From positions 65,260 to 129,259 of the forward strand of contig DIXT01000030.1 in the NCBI GenBank assembly GCA_002436085.1: 64,000 nt of DNA, in the 5' to 3' direction. Origin of the DNA: Anaerolineaceae bacterium UBA6073 (GTDB lineage Bacteria > Chloroflexota > Anaerolineae > Anaerolineales > Anaerolineaceae). Of this stretch, positions 1 through 7,222 are shown in pieces (position 1 is the stretch's first letter; each line of letters opens with the position of its first letter). The position numbers and the translations under genes are program-made. The notes below the pieces were generated by a model. It saw nothing but the letters and a program-made list of their open reading frames with translations, did not search any database and was not told where the DNA came from.

Positions 1-103
1 ATAATCAGTTTGACCGAGTGTTGCAACGCACCAAAGAGCGGCCCAAGCTACTTTTACATCCTGCCAAACTGAAACCGCTGTCCGACCTACTCTTGCTTCT
101 TGT

Positions 104-109
104 TATAAT
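104..109 (+). promoter_or_regulatory. candidate -10 box upstream of glnA
   Basis: A perfect TATAAT lies about 45 bases before the glnA start. No convincing -35 hexamer is seen at 16-18 bases upstream, so only the -10 element is supported. The bases before it hold no complete gene. Confidence 0.35.
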
Positions 110-153
110 ACAAACGCAATGACACTCACCCAAACCATTGCGTAGAGGAGCCT

Positions 154-1572
154 ATGTTTTCTTCGTTCAAAGAAGCACACGATTTTGTTCGCGCCCAGCA
201 CATCGAATTGGTCGATTTGCTATACTGCGACCTGTGGGGGCACCTGCATCACGTCACCCTCTCCACCAGAGAGTTCACCGAGGATGTAATGACGGAAGGA
301 GTCGGGTTTGATGGTTCCAGTGTGGGGTTTAAGCACGTGAACGCCGGTGATATGGTGCTCATCCCCGACCTGAGCACGGCTTTCGTGGACCCTTTCCACA
401 GCCAACCCACGCTCGCCTGCCTGTGCAGCGTGCACGAAGCGGATACCAAGGAGCTGTACCTATTCGACCCGCGCGAGATTGCCCGCCGCGCGGAAAAATG
501 GATGATTTCTACTGGTATTGCCGATCAATCTTTGTGGGGGCCAGAATTTGAATTTTACATTTTTGACCGGATTACCCTGAAGAACAGCCCTGCCTACACG
601 CTGTGCCAAATCGACTCTGGCGAAGCAAACTGGGGAACGCTGGTGAATGCCAACGGTTACGCGCTGCCCGACAACCAGGCCTATCAGGCGGCCGCGCCGT
701 GCGATAACTATTACAAACTCCGCGATGAAATTGTGGTGACTCTCGAAAAGCTCGGTATCCCGGTCAAATACCATCATCACGAAGTTGGTGGACCCGGTCA
801 GTCGGAAATTGAAACGCCCCTGCTGGGCATCACCCAGGCGGGAGATGCCGCGCTGCTCGTCAAGTACGTCGTCAAAATGACCGCGATGCGCGCCGGCAAG
901 ACTGCAACATTTCTCCCCAAACCCATTTACGGGTTGGCTGGCAGCAGCACGCACTACCACCAGCTGCTGACCAAGGGTGGCGTCAACCAGTTTTACGACG
1001 CCAACGGCCTATCTTTGCTCAGCCGGACCGCACTGCAATACATCGGCGGAATGCTCACGCACGCGCCAGCCGTGATGGCTTTCACCAACCCCAGCCCCAA
1101 CTCGTACCGCCGGCTGGTGCCAGGTTTTGAAGCCCCTATCAAAGCCATCTTCTCGGTCGCGAACCGCAGTGCGGCCATCCGCATCCCAAAATACGCCACC
1201 GCCCCGCAGGCTGTGCGCATGGAATTCCGTCCCCCTGACGCCACCGGCAACGCTTACCTGTCCATGGCAGCCATGCTGATGGCAGGGCTGGCCGGCATCC
1301 AGGCAGGCATTGACCCAACTGAAGCCGGTTTTGGACCAATTTACGATAATATTTTTGATTGGTCCGAAGAACGCCGCGCAACCATCAAGTCCCTGCCAAC
1401 CTCGGTTGAAGCAGCGATGAGCGCCCTGGAAAACGGCGCCGCTTTCCTCACAGAACACGGGATTTTTGACGAGACCCTGATACGCACCTGGGTTAATGCC
1501 AAGCGGAAAGAGGCAAATCAGGTTAATCAGCGCCCCAGTCCGTTCGAAATTGAAAATTATTACGACTGCTAA
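154..1572 (+). CDS. glnA: glutamine synthetase, type I
   Basis: Catalyses ATP-dependent condensation of glutamate and ammonia to glutamine in the cytoplasm. The 472 residues match the usual length of class I enzymes. Visible signatures are GFDGSS near residues 51-56 of the beta-grasp domain, EFEFYIF in the catalytic barrel, EVGGPGQ..E around residues 210-220, the ATP-site segment KPIYGLAGSSTH with its His, and the RMEFRPPDATGNAYL segment. The usual NLYDLP adenylylation tyrosine motif is not present (the region reads PIYDNIFD), so control by adenylylation is unlikely. The start ATG follows the GAGGAG ribosome site. It stands alone and converges on the rhodanese gene, with a shared bidirectional terminator. 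Confidence 0.93.
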   Translation: MFSSFKEAHDFVRAQHIELVDLLYCDLWGHLHHVTLSTREFTEDVMTEGVGFDGSSVGFKHVNAGDMVLIPDLSTAFVDPFHSQPTLACLCSVHEADTKELYLFDPREIARRAEKWMISTGIADQSLWGPEFEFYIFDRITLKNSPAYTLCQIDSGEANWGTLVNANGYALPDNQAYQAAAPCDNYYKLRDEIVVTLEKLGIPVKYHHHEVGGPGQSEIETPLLGITQAGDAALLVKYVVKMTAMRAGKTATFLPKPIYGLAGSSTHYHQLLTKGGVNQFYDANGLSLLSRTALQYIGGMLTHAPAVMAFTNPSPNSYRRLVPGFEAPIKAIFSVANRSAAIRIPKYATAPQAVRMEFRPPDATGNAYLSMAAMLMAGLAGIQAGIDPTEAGFGPIYDNIFDWSEERRATIKSLPTSVEAAMSALENGAAFLTEHGIFDETLIRTWVNAKRKEANQVNQRPSPFEIENYYDC

Positions 1573-1660
1573 GCGCCTTTCCTAGGGCAGCGTAATGGCT
1601 GGCCTGTAACAGAAGCCTTGGATACCTGGCGGCTTGCGAGCGTACCAAAGCGTGAAAACA

Positions 1661-1694
1661 AAAAACAGCTTGTGAGCACACAAGCTGTTTTTTT
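1661..1694. terminator. bidirectional Rho-independent terminator
   Basis: Perfect 10-bp stem ACAGCTTGTG / CACAAGCTGT with a 4-base loop, flanked by A-run on the left and T-run on the right. It sits between the convergent glnA and rhodanese genes and can serve both. Confidence 0.9.
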
Positions 1695-1708
1695 CTGTTT
1701 GTGAATTC

Positions 1709-2173
1709 CTACGGTTCGGTCGGGTAGCCAGCATTTACCCAGGCTTCAAACCCACCCAGGATCGGATTGGCTTTGGTGAAACCTTCCTGCAGCATCAGGA
1801 ACGCCGCACGGGCGCTCGTATTTTCAGCCGGTCAGGTACAGTAGGTGATGTACCATTGGTCCGGGTCCAGACTTGCGAGTTGACTCTCCAGATTGTCCAC
1901 TGGCAGGTTGATTGCCCCAACCGCGTGCTGCGCCGCGTATTGCTCAGCGGAACGTGTGTCCACCAGTAAGGCTTCTCCATCACGCACGGCCTGATAAGCT
2001 TCCTCAACTGAAATCCGGGGAACGTCATCCTGGGATTTGATAATCGGGTTGCCGCTAAGGGCGCGCACGCCCTGATAAACTAAGATACCCAAGCCAACCA
2101 AGACTGCCGCCAGCACCAGAATGACCGGAAGCGAGGTATTTTTTCGCTTAACTTTTTTGTAAGGTTTTTGCAT
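1709..2173 (-). CDS. membrane-anchored rhodanese, probable selenoprotein (Cys-x-Sec)
   Basis: Single-domain rhodanese-like protein, 154 residues if the in-frame TGA at 1832-1834 is read as selenocysteine. An N-terminal transmembrane helix (about residues 16-38) anchors it, and the rhodanese domain follows from about residue 52 (LLVDTRS at 69-75, GAINLPV at 86-92). The frame stops at TGA directly after YCT, exactly in the active-site loop (C112-T113-U114), and then continues without any other stop through PAENTSARAAFLMLQEGF and ILGGFEAW, which are the C-terminal helix and GG-x3-W motif expected of a complete rhodanese, ending at TAG. A hairpin with the features of a bacterial SECIS follows the TGA. 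The ATG is preceded by GAGGTGAG. If the TGA is a true stop, the gene would be a truncated pseudogene, but the conserved downstream half argues against this. Confidence 0.8.
1799..1817 (-). promoter_or_regulatory. candidate bacterial SECIS element
   Basis: On the coding (minus) strand, 14 bases after the TGA, a 7-bp stem GAGCGCC / GGCGTTC (one G-U pair) closes a 5-base loop CGTGC. The loop begins 21 bases after the TGA and carries G at its second position. Both spacing and loop G fit what is known of bacterial SECIS elements recognised by SelB. Confidence 0.65.
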
Positions 2174-2187
2174 TTCTCACCTCAATG

Positions 2188-2200
2188 GGAACATTGTTCC
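2188..2200. promoter_or_regulatory. 13-bp palindrome upstream of the rhodanese gene
   Basis: GGAACA-T-TGTTCC, a perfect 6-1-6 inverted repeat 14 bases upstream of the rhodanese start. It could be an operator or a small mRNA hairpin. No partner regulator gene is adjacent. The rest of 2201-2406 shows nothing I can name. Confidence 0.35.
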
Positions 2201-2406
2201 ATATGCCCCGGCAAAAAGAAAATTAACGTACACGCTTTACATGCACACCTCAATCGGAATTGCGCCTGTGGGTCCGCTGATTTTTGCTTGGGTTTTAGTT
2301 ATTTGGAGGGTGCTTATTGCAGCATTTCGAATCTTTCCTGTTGAGGCTGTTACCTTTAATTTATAAAAGGCCGCGAGCGGGTGGCCCCTTCCAGGTGCTG
2401 ATAACC

Positions 2407-3477
2407 TTAAATGAGGTCTAGCCTCCCTACTGTTTTCAATCTGTCCGCAATTTTCCGGACGTCCTGAACGCGGTCACTCCGGCAGATCAGGAGCGCATCC
2501 GAAGTATCCACCACGATCAGGTCCTGCAAACCGACGCCGGCAATCAGCTTGTTACTGCCGAAAACGAGCGTCCCGCTGCAGTCCATCAGGAGTGCATCGC
2601 CTCTGACGGTGTTCCCGCTTGCATCCTCAGGTAAGAGCGCCTTGAGGCTGTTCCAGTTTCCAACATCCGTCCACTGCATGGTCACCGGCAAAACCACCAC
2701 ACGGCGCGCGCCTTCCATGATGCCGTAATCGATGGTCTGCTTGCGAATTTTTGGCCAAACTTCGGAGAGCGTGTGCGCATATGCGGGCGTGTTGATCGTC
2801 CTGCGAATCGCGGTAATCTGGTCAAACAGCTCCGGCATCTGGCGCGCAAACTCGTCCAGAATGATACTGACCTTCCAGATGAACATCCCGCTATTCCAGG
2901 AGTAATTGCCTGCCCTCAGCATATCCGCAGCGCGTTCCTGGTCCGGCTTTTCCACAAAGCGCAGTGCTTCCAAGACCCGGAAACCGTCAGTCTCGCCTAC
3001 CAGATCCCCCTGTTGTATGTAGCCGTACTCTGTCGATGGGAATTCCGGGAAAATCCCCAATGTGACTAAGCAGTCACTTTCCGCGGCCTTTATAGCAGCA
3101 GCTACCGCGTCCCTGAACGCAGCCTCATCCCCGATAAAATGATCCGCAGTGAGCACAGCCATGACAGCATCAGGGTCGCGCTCGGCCAGGTGAATAGCAG
3201 TAAGCGCGATCGCCGAAGCGGTTCCCCGCCCTTCCGGTTCCAGGATGAAGTTTTCTTTTGGAATTTCCGGCACCTGTTCAGCCAAAACGGTGGAGTGGGC
3301 AGAGCCCGCTACCACGATGATTTGCTGGGGAGTAAAGAGCGGAAAAAGTCTTTCCACGGCAATCTGAAACATACTTTTTTCGCTGTAAAGACGCAGCGCT
3401 GGTTTTGGTAAACGCTCGCGCGAGATAGGCCAAAGCCTGGTGCCTGCTCCGCCAGCCATAATAACCGCGTAGTTCAT
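2407..3477 (-). CDS. manC: mannose-1-phosphate guanylyltransferase
   Basis: Makes GDP-mannose from GTP and mannose-1-phosphate for cell-surface glycan synthesis. The 356-residue length fits the short form with only the nucleotidyltransferase domain and no C-terminal isomerase domain. The pyrophosphorylase signature GGAGTRLWPISR...KP occupies residues 9-26, LTADH lies at 109-113, PSTEYGYI at 148-154 and FVEKP at 174-178, followed by NSGMF(I)W and a WTDVGNW segment. The ATG is used as start. It stands alone in the window, between the rhodanese gene and the replication cassette, with a promoter-like pair upstream. Confidence 0.9.
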   Translation of the reverse strand: MNYAVIMAGGAGTRLWPISRERLPKPALRLYSEKSMFQIAVERLFPLFTPQQIIVVAGSAHSTVLAEQVPEIPKENFILEPEGRGTASAIALTAIHLAERDPDAVMAVLTADHFIGDEAAFRDAVAAAIKAAESDCLVTLGIFPEFPSTEYGYIQQGDLVGETDGFRVLEALRFVEKPDQERAADMLRAGNYSWNSGMFIWKVSIILDEFARQMPELFDQITAIRRTINTPAYAHTLSEVWPKIRKQTIDYGIMEGARRVVVLPVTMQWTDVGNWNSLKALLPEDASGNTVRGDALLMDCSGTLVFGSNKLIAGVGLQDLIVVDTSDALLICRSDRVQDVRKIADRLKTVGRLDLI

Positions 3478-3567
3478 ACCGCCTCCGGAAGTCTTGATTT
3501 TCCGGAATTATATCCCATTCAGCTGAAACCACCGCCTACGCCAGCTTATTTGGATAGTATTATATAT

Positions 3568-3595
3568 AATATACCTATGCGCATAACTCTTGTAA
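3568..3595 (-). promoter_or_regulatory. candidate promoter for manC
   Basis: On the minus strand TTACAA and TATATT are separated by 16 bases, within a very AT-rich stretch about 90 bases upstream of manC. Moderate match to the sigma-70 consensus. Confidence 0.4.
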
Positions 3596-3953
3596 CATCA
3601 CGCATATTTTTTCTTGAAAATTTCCCACTCTTTCAGCCAGAAAAATTACAAACTATTAATAGACCTCATTGTGGTGGGAAATGACTAGGCGGCATATTAT
3701 CTACACGCATACACTGAAAATAATAAAGGGTTCCAATTCTGCTTTCGGCGCCTTCTGAAGAGCCAGCCCAAGTATAATATTTACTTGCTATGCGCAATAT
3801 ATTTAAGAAAAAATGAATTCGAAATTACATGGGACGCTTTTCTCATCCGGAAGCACAAGCCCGATTGGAATGGCTTCTAAGTGGGATTTGTTGTCCGGGA
3901 TCAAGTAAAAAACGGTGGTTACCTGTGATCAGCAACTGCTTTCCAGGCAGGGC
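3596..3953. other. AT-rich non-coding region between manC and the replication cassette
   Basis: About 360 bases without a supported gene. It is clearly richer in A and T than its surroundings between 3596 and 3825 and contains a 9-bp inverted repeat, ATTTCCCAC at 3620-3628 and GTGGGAAAT at 3674-3682, separated by 45 bases, plus a TATAAT at 3773-3778. It could be an easily melted region linked to the neighbouring initiator gene. No terminator for that gene is evident. Confidence 0.4.
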
Positions 3954-6122
3954 TTATGCTTCAGCGATGCCCAGTGTGTCCAGAGCTCGCTGGAGCAGTT
4001 GGCCGCGGGTTCTGGTATCCTGCGCGGAAGCCAACAAGCTTTCCAGATCATTCGTGCCAGCTTCAGCTGTTATGCTTCTGCCAATGTAACCTGCCTGGAT
4101 GCGTTGATGCGCGTGCCACAGAAGCCCGGCCAATTCTGGGGCTGGCAGGTCCGCAAGTCGGGCGGCTGGTCCGCCAGCACCGCTCGCGGTTTCCAGGCTG
4201 CGGCTGACGGCAAAGCTTAGAGGACTGTGAATGGACGCAGTCAGGCAGCCATGAACCAACCAGGAGAGAAAATGGCAATGATCAGCCTGTGTCAGGATGC
4301 GATCCTTGAGTACAGGATTGACTAAGTTAAGGATCATCTCCAGATTCCACTCGCTGCCTGAGAAATACCCCACCACCCCTTTTTCATAGCGCTCAGACGG
4401 GTTCTCTTCACCCTGTGTATCTGGTCGGATTGTGTTTTTTGGGAAAATTGCGGAATCTTTGAGTCTAAATAGTATTTTTATTATCGTATCAAATTGACAA
4501 ATACCTGCCCCAACAAGCGTCTCAAAATGACAATTAAGGCTGTCAGCTAACGTATCAAAATAACAAATTTGATTGGCATCTAAAGTCTCAAATTGACAAA
4601 TACCCTGTTCCACTAAAGTCTCATAATGACAAATTCTAGCGGAGTTAATACGCAGCGCATTTCGAAGGAGCTGTGCAAAGCGATTGTCAGAAGCGAAGGC
4701 CTGTAACGCCCGAAGTTGCTCAGCACTTTGATCGCCAAGCAGAAAGGCGTACAAAGCGCCTTTCAGGAGCTCGTCTGACGCGGTCAAACGCACTTCTTCC
4801 ACTCGCAGAAGCCAATCGGTTCCGCTGCTGCTTACCCGGGTATCAATCCGGCTGAGATACTGGCTGGCAAGTTGGCGGTTTGCTTCGCGCCAGTCGCGGG
4901 TGTATTGGGATTCTGGATTGACCTGTTCTTTGCGCGGTCGCCCGCGAGCGCTGGATTTTAGGTGGGGAATCCGGGCTGGCAGGGTTTCGGAGCGGATCCA
5001 CTTCTGCAGGGTGGGCAAACCGCCAGGAACCCAAAAAGTGCTGCGGTCTTTGCCGCGCGCCCAATCAATGTAGCAGCAATTCTTGCTCATCAAATAAAGC
5101 GTCCCCAGATCCGCGCCAAGATCTGGCAGAACCCGGCGAAACCAATACCACGGAACAGCCAAAAAGCTTTCAGGACGGATGAGGTGAGATGCAAGCCGGT
5201 CACATAAGCCAGCCAAAGTGGGCGTCAGGCGAGGACCGCCCAAAGCAGACTGTACAACTTCGTGCACGGACACCGAGGTAGAAAAGCGGTTATCGTTAAC
5301 GAGGTCTGGGACGCGGTAGGGGAACACAAGAATCCGGTCGCGCGGAGTTTCCTGGGCATGTTTGAGCGTATCCGCAGGGGCTTCCTGCAAGCCATTTTTC
5401 AACAGCCACAGGTACAAATCCTGGGCATCGCCCGGGGTAAGCATGAGTCCGCGGTAGGTGTAGGTGTTAGCCTGTCGGACGATTTTCCCATTCACAAAGC
5501 GGTGGACGGGCTCTGCACGGCGCACAAACCAATCCAAAGCGCCGCTCTTAAAGACGCGAAAGAAGGTTGCCCGGCTAATAACATGGCCAAGCATCGCTAA
5601 AAGGCCGTCGACGTCAATGGTGACCGCGTCTCCTTGGCGGGGATAAAGTTGGTCGGCGCCGTGTTCACGCGAACGCCGGTAGAAAGCCTGTCTGAGAGCA
5701 CTGGCAATTAGAACCGCGTTGGAACCAGCGAAAGGCACAAAGCGCAGCAAATACGCAGGAATCGCGGCGATTGATTCGGGCGCAAGAATTGCCTGGGTGA
5801 CATCTGACGCGCCCGTTTCAAAGGTCATAAGTTCATCTTCGTTACCGGACTCGCTTGGAATTTGTCTCAGTATTTGATCTGTGCCCATGGGCACAGATGC
5901 GGACATTGCCAGGCGGAACTCCTTACCGGTAAGATCCTGCACGACAGTTTCGATTAATGGAAAATAACGGCAAAGATTGGCATAGACCATCGGTGGAGCG
6001 GTGAGCTGGTACGTGCCGTCGTAAGACACGCTGGCGGAATCAAGCAATTGGCTTAAAGCCGGGTCTTGCGTGGCGGTCAAAGCCGCCTGTATATCCAACC
6101 AGGCATTTGTTTCGGGGTTCAT
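3954..6122 (-). CDS. putative replication initiator with DnaA-domain-I-like N-terminus and coding iterons
   Basis: 722 residues, no family recognised over the full length. Residues 1-80 (NAWLDIQAAL ... VYANLCRYFPLIETVVQDLTG) follow the pattern of DnaA domain I. The middle part (about 125-290) is rich in Arg/Phe helices and looks DNA-binding. An AT-hook-like core RGRPRK lies near residue 393. Residues about 497-546 are five 11-residue repeats of the type ICxFETL, encoded by the five DNA iterons described separately. I chose ATG at 6122 because TAGGTG stands just before it; an in-frame TTG at 6140 is an alternative. It follows the AAA ATPase gene by 97 bases on the same strand and faces away from parAB. 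Role as initiator is inferred from domain look, iterons and context. Confidence 0.6.
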   Translation of the reverse strand: MNPETNAWLDIQAALTATQDPALSQLLDSASVSYDGTYQLTAPPMVYANLCRYFPLIETVVQDLTGKEFRLAMSASVPMGTDQILRQIPSESGNEDELMTFETGASDVTQAILAPESIAAIPAYLLRFVPFAGSNAVLIASALRQAFYRRSREHGADQLYPRQGDAVTIDVDGLLAMLGHVISRATFFRVFKSGALDWFVRRAEPVHRFVNGKIVRQANTYTYRGLMLTPGDAQDLYLWLLKNGLQEAPADTLKHAQETPRDRILVFPYRVPDLVNDNRFSTSVSVHEVVQSALGGPRLTPTLAGLCDRLASHLIRPESFLAVPWYWFRRVLPDLGADLGTLYLMSKNCCYIDWARGKDRSTFWVPGGLPTLQKWIRSETLPARIPHLKSSARGRPRKEQVNPESQYTRDWREANRQLASQYLSRIDTRVSSSGTDWLLRVEEVRLTASDELLKGALYAFLLGDQSAEQLRALQAFASDNRFAQLLRNALRINSARICHYETLVEQGICQFETLDANQICYFDTLADSLNCHFETLVGAGICQFDTIIKILFRLKDSAIFPKNTIRPDTQGEENPSERYEKGVVGYFSGSEWNLEMILNLVNPVLKDRILTQADHCHFLSWLVHGCLTASIHSPLSFAVSRSLETASGAGGPAARLADLPAPELAGLLWHAHQRIQAGYIGRSITAEAGTNDLESLLASAQDTRTRGQLLQRALDTLGIAEA
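4486..4634 (-). repeat. five 17-bp iterons at exact 33-bp period inside the initiator gene
   Basis: Copies at 4486-4502, 4519-4535, 4552-4568, 4585-4601 and 4618-4634 match GTMTCAAAATGACAAAT with one to three changes. Start-to-start distance is 33 bases each time, three helical turns and eleven codons, so all copies face the same side of the DNA and give an 11-residue protein repeat. Origin iterons inside the initiator gene are known from phage lambda gene O; the similarity is architectural. Confidence 0.9.
5880..5895. promoter_or_regulatory. parS-like 16-bp palindrome, copy 1
   Basis: TGTGCCCATGGGCACA, perfect over 16 bp (18 bp with flanking C/G), inside the 5' part of the initiator gene. 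An identical 16-mer lies directly before parB. The form TGT...CAxxTG-type core...ACA and the length resemble the canonical parS site. Confidence 0.6.
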
Positions 6123-6221
6123 TACACCTACAAAAAGCAATCCCGCGAATTAAAGCTGTATAAATCTTCGCGCTCCTCAGATAGGTTTGTTTCCATTAGA
6201 ACTTCTCAAACCCTCATACGC

Positions 6222-7028
6222 CTAAAAAGGGCGCGGACCAAGATCCGGAATAAAAAGCCGACTCTTCTTGGACTCGATTTGCTCTTCCAGGTACGCGCTC
6301 GCCAGAGACAGAGCGTTGGTAAGCGAGCCTTTGGCTTGGTCAGCAATGGATAAAGCCGCCTGTTCGGGTAACAGCGCGAGCGGGTCAGCGGCGCCTGCCA
6401 TTCTGAGGCGGGCATACAGCAGGCTGGCAACCTCTTGCAGCCCGGGAGAGCGAAAGGGAACGTACAAACCAAGGAATTGATTCAGACCGCCAATGTTGCT
6501 GGTGGTGTTGTTAAGGTCTTGCAGGAAGATGAGCGTGCGAATTTTCTTGGTATGCTCCACAGACCAGGACAAGAGTTGGGTAAGGTACTCCTGATCCACA
6601 GGCGGACCGTCCAGCACCAATAAGAGCTCATCATTGTGCTCATCAAGGTGCTCAAAAATGCTTTCGATGCGGTTGGCGTTTGAACGCGCGGATGGCAGGC
6701 CTAAAGTCTCAACGACAGCCATCAGAAAATGGCGGGGTTCAGTCACGGTATTCGTATTCATGTACAAACCAAGGACTGAAGCTCTCGCGCTGGTCAGGTA
6801 ACGGCTGGAAGCGACCTTCATGGCCAGCATACTTTTACCGCTGCCTACCGCACCGGCTATAACGCCAAGATTTTTTGACGGGTCCTTTTGGTCCAGGATA
6901 AAGCTTGATGCCACCTCCAACACCCGGCGCTGTTCGTTAATGGAGGGGTAGAAGAAGCGTGTGTCCGGGTAGTGTAAAAACGGATGTTCAAGCAAACCAA
7001 CAGAAAGCAGGTCCAGGGTTGAAAGCAT
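6222..7028 (-). CDS. ExeA/MuB-like AAA ATPase of the replication cassette
   Basis: 268 residues. The N-terminus HPFLHYPDTRFFYPS followed by an NEQRRVLE helix is typical of ExeA/GspA-type and TniB-like AAA ATPases. Walker A GAVGSGKS is at residues 59-66 and the hydrophobic Walker B LLLVLD at 135-140; after the Asp comes Gly rather than Glu, so hydrolysis may be weak. ATG follows AAAGGAG. It is transcribed divergently from parA and lies upstream of the putative initiator on the same strand. By context it could load helicase or assist the initiator; ExeA-like ATPases also act in transposition and secretion, for which there is no neighbour here. Confidence 0.75.
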   Translation of the reverse strand: MLSTLDLLSVGLLEHPFLHYPDTRFFYPSINEQRRVLEVASSFILDQKDPSKNLGVIAGAVGSGKSMLAMKVASSRYLTSARASVLGLYMNTNTVTEPRHFLMAVVETLGLPSARSNANRIESIFEHLDEHNDELLLVLDGPPVDQEYLTQLLSWSVEHTKKIRTLIFLQDLNNTTSNIGGLNQFLGLYVPFRSPGLQEVASLLYARLRMAGAADPLALLPEQAALSIADQAKGSLTNALSLASAYLEEQIESKKSRLFIPDLGPRPF

Positions 7029-7046
7029 GTGGCGGCGCTCCTTTTA

Positions 7047-7052
7047 TGTACA
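7047..7052. promoter_or_regulatory. TGTACA site at the ATPase promoter
   Basis: Palindromic hexamer just downstream of the -10 box of the leftward promoter. The same hexamer occurs at 7179-7184 overlapping the -10 box of the parA promoter, which suggests a shared repressor site; a hexamer alone is weak evidence. Confidence 0.3.
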
Positions 7053-7055
7053 AAT

Positions 7056-7084
7056 AGATTAGCATGCGCATTGAATTAAGTCAA
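7056..7084 (-). promoter_or_regulatory. promoter of the ATPase-initiator genes
   Basis: On the minus strand TTGACT and TAATCT are separated by 17 bases, 28 bases before the ATPase start codon. Good sigma-70 match. Confidence 0.65.
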
Positions 7085-7094
7085 GTGATAAATA

Positions 7095-7103
7095 TTATCC
7101 ACC
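7095..7103 (+). promoter_or_regulatory. DnaA-box-like 9-mer in the AT-rich divergent region
   Basis: TTATCCACC differs from the DnaA box TTATCCACA only at the last base and is part of an inverted repeat GATAA-ATA-TTATC. It lies in the AT-rich space between the ATPase gene and parA. Confidence 0.35.
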
Positions 7104-7151
7104 CACTTTGCGTAACTGACAAGATATTACAGATAAATAAAATGGAGTAAC

Positions 7152-7179
7152 TTGAAAATTATAGAAAATAATGTAAAAT
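7152..7179 (+). promoter_or_regulatory. promoter of parAB
   Basis: TTGAAA and TAAAAT separated by 16 bases, each one base from consensus. The predicted start of transcription falls close to the TGTACA site at 7179-7184. Confidence 0.6.
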
Positions 7180-7222
7180 GTACACAAGTGTTATTTTTAT
7201 CGAAAAGGAGCGCGGAGCGCCA

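Noticed and set aside
3..122. Open frame of 39 codons from the window edge to TGA, maybe the end of an upstream gene
   Set aside because: No recognisable protein end; the last part is low in information (LLLLLV) and overlaps the glnA promoter. Cannot be supported.
3620..3682. Inverted repeat ATTTCCCAC/GTGGGAAAT as attachment site
   Set aside because: Nine-base arms with a 45-base gap can occur by chance in AT-rich DNA, and no matching copy was found on the right side of the cassette.
4486..4634. CRISPR-like array from the 33-bp period
   Set aside because: Period is too short for repeat plus spacer, copies are degenerate and the whole stretch is an open, in-frame coding sequence.
6054..6200. 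Small frame METNLSEERE between the AAA ATPase and the initiator gene
   Set aside because: Weak ribosome site, 22 codons, overlaps the initiator start region. Likely chance.
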